In this document: piece by piece, positions 62,140 through 64,000 of the stretch
Numbering within the stretch: the stretch's first letter is position 1
Layout: every line of letters begins with the position of its first letter
Source: Aphidius gifuensis
Taxonomy: Eukaryota; Arthropoda; Insecta; Hymenoptera; Braconidae
DNA length: 64,000 bases
Direction of reading: 5' to 3'
Assembly (NCBI RefSeq): GCF_014905175.1
Contig: NC_057790.1
Location: forward strand, 24,702,469-24,766,468
The notes under the pieces: generated by a model
Seen by the model: only the letters and a program-made list of their open reading frames with translations
What the model was told of the DNA's origin: nothing
Database searches by the model: none
Translations under genes and position numbers: made by a program

Positions 62140-63650
62140 TACAAAAAAAATAAAAAATTATAATCTTTAATCTGTAGTCCTGTAACTGGTCTAGTACTGT
62201 TGGACTAATAAATTAAATAAATAAATAACAACTTCGAAACGGTCATACAAAATAAAAAAAGTAAGCGAGTTAAAAAAAAAAGAAAGATATAACGACATGG
62301 GGCAAGTGTGAGTTGAAGCGGGTCTTTGGAATGCAACTTCACCGGTTTTTTTGTTTGTATCTCCTTTTTAAAAAGATTGTTGATATTTATTTATCACACA
62401 CATAACTTCAGCATCAGAAGTTAACATGAAGCCTTTCAAGAATGTAATTATCTGTATGTATTTATAAGCATTCATTTACAAATTTGATCATTAACTTGAA
62501 ATAGTACATTAGTATATGTAAAATTAATTATAATAATCATTTTACATTTTGTAATTTATACATTATAAATTATACTCATTAAAATAATGTTAAAAATATA
62601 TTTTTATTTTACAAACTTGTAGTCAAAATTTTCCATTGATTTTATGTAATTTTTTTTCATGAAATTTATTTATTTTAAATACGTTATCGCAAATCAATTA
62701 TAAAAATATGTTTATTTTATTAATATTACAAACTGAGTTGGTTGACATGTTTATAATTTTATTCTTTGTATATAATTTAAATCCATTTAAGACCAGTTTA
62801 AAGATTTAATTTGCAAGTATTTTATCTTTGATGAATATCAATATTAAAATAACATAATCATCAGTATCAAATTGCTAGTGAATGGCAATATTATTATGTC
62901 TATATGTGTGATGGGTTTATATAGCACACGTCATGTCATGTTAGATGTACTTTGAATCACCGGTTGATGTATAGCGTTTCCTCTGTTGTTTTCTACAAAT
63001 GTAGTCTAATTGTATCTTCAAAATATATATATAGCAAAACAGTAAAATTTCCATGGCAACGTGTACATATAGGTATATGAAATAAACAGGAGAACCATGT
63101 CCCGTAATTATTCCTCAATTATTGTTGCCAACACGTATACATACACCAATTGTCGAACAATGTTGATTGGTCAATGTTGTTATGTGTATATAGCTTTATG
63201 TTCATCTATTGAAAATATATACCATACAGGCTATTAGGTCCCTCGTGTGCTACGATGAGCTTCACATATATAGCTTTTTAATGTTGAAAATTGCAGAACA
63301 AATAGATTCACGTACACACTGTGTGGACAATATAGACATTAGGGATTTATCAATTCAATCACAAAACATTCATTCAGGTAGATTTACTCTATAATCTCAA
63401 ATCCAACACATAATAAAAATTAAATTCAATTTAAAAATCTATATCGTTTAATGAATTTATTAAGCAATAAATTTTTGCTGCTCCACTATTGTTTATTATT
63501 GACAATTGAAAACACAAAAAAAAAAAAAAAAATTATTTTTTAAAAATTTTTTTAACATGTTTAACACAATATTTTAAGTTTATAAAATAATTGCAAAGTG
63601 TTTAAGAGACTAGATGCTCTACTAGGACAATTTTACCCGGGTACATAAGT
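62140..63650. other. Intergenic stretch between the foldback element and tRNA-Lys
   Basis: No coding exon seen. The sequence is A/T-rich with a few short mixed-composition patches (for example 62920-62990 and 63200-63300) that I cannot assign. Confidence 0.5.
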
Positions 63651-63723
63651 TCCCGGCTAGCTCAGTCGGTAGAGCATGAGACTCTTAATCTCAGGGTCGT
63701 GGGTTCGAGCCCCACGTTGGGAG
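63651..63723 (+). tRNA. tRNA-Lys-CTT: tRNA-Lys (anticodon CUU)
   Basis: A 73-nt cloverleaf with no intron. The D arm (GCTCAGTCGGTAGAGC), the anticodon loop CTCTTAA with anticodon CTT at 63684-63686, and the T arm (GTGGGTTCGAGCCCCAC) are canonical. The first acceptor pair is T1:A72 rather than the usual G1:C72 of eukaryotic tRNA-Lys; the pairing is kept because both bases differ. A five-T pol III terminator starts at 63730. Confidence 0.95.
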
Positions 63724-64000
63724 TAATACTTTTTGCAATTTATTAATAATAAATTCATTGTTGATAAAATTCATTAAGGTTGAAAGTAATTAGAATTTCC
63801 AACTATACGATTTTTGAATTTTTGGTTCCTTATGAAAGCAAGAATAATAATCTATTTTGTTGATTTTTTTTCAAAATTTTGTCCCGTGATTTTTTTTAGA
63901 TAATTAATATCAAAGTTGTCATCAAAATTTTCTATCATTAGCGGTCATTCTCTTTCTTGTATTCGTCGTGCTGTCTCATGTTTCTTGGCTATGGTAGTTG
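63724..64000. other. Right edge of the window downstream of tRNA-Lys
   Basis: About 280 bases of A/T-rich sequence with no recognisable gene. Only the pol III terminator at 63730-63734 can be named. Confidence 0.5.

Overview
The window is nuclear DNA from an insect. It is extremely A+T-rich (about four fifths by eye), full of A/T homopolymer runs and short GT-AG introns, and carries arthropod gene families: Toll-1-type receptor, takeout/JHBP, CLIP-type serine proteases, amontillado-like PC2 convertase and insulin receptor. The composition and gene set fit a hymenopteran, perhaps a parasitoid wasp, but that placement is inference. All gene models were read by eye from splice sites and reading-frame continuity. 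Every model given closes in frame from start to stop.

Layout. 1-4.6 kb: no gene. 4.66-6.68 kb (-): FIP1, mRNA 3'-end processing. 8.73-11.90 kb (+): Toll receptor, with a 5'UTR intron and an overlapping upstream ORF. 12.79-15.84 kb (+): neuroendocrine convertase 2 in 12 exons. 17.24-26.27 kb (+): a giant gene of about 26 exons encoding 15 tandem thioredoxin-like domains and a C-terminal membrane anchor. 27.37-29.34 kb (-): takeout/JHBP protein. 30.16-31.45 kb (-): active trypsin-like protease with a 24-bp repeat array in its pro-region. 32.58-33.72 kb (-): an apparent chimera in which the RRM of the neighbouring TUT1-like gene is joined to a multi-pass membrane protein. 34.66-36.27 kb (-): TUT1-like nucleotidyltransferase. 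36.63-37.32 kb (+): lin-52. 37.40-38.75 kb (-): CLIP-domain serine protease homolog with all three catalytic residues replaced. 39.20-41.25 kb (-): secreted PI-PLC X-domain protein with a GC-AG intron. 45.89-52.05 kb (-): insulin-like receptor. 52.05-63.65 kb: long non-coding upstream region containing a foldback transposon-like element (61.2-62.1 kb) with a tRNA-like core. 63.65 kb: tRNA-Lys(CUU).

The genes do not form one pathway. Themes that recur are immunity (Toll, two protease-family genes), endocrine signalling (PC2, takeout/JHBP, insulin receptor) and RNA 3'-end metabolism (FIP1, TUT1-like). The most unusual items are the RRM-membrane chimera, the 15-unit thioredoxin array with one compositionally foreign cassette exon, the fully degenerate CLIP protease homolog, and the foldback element.
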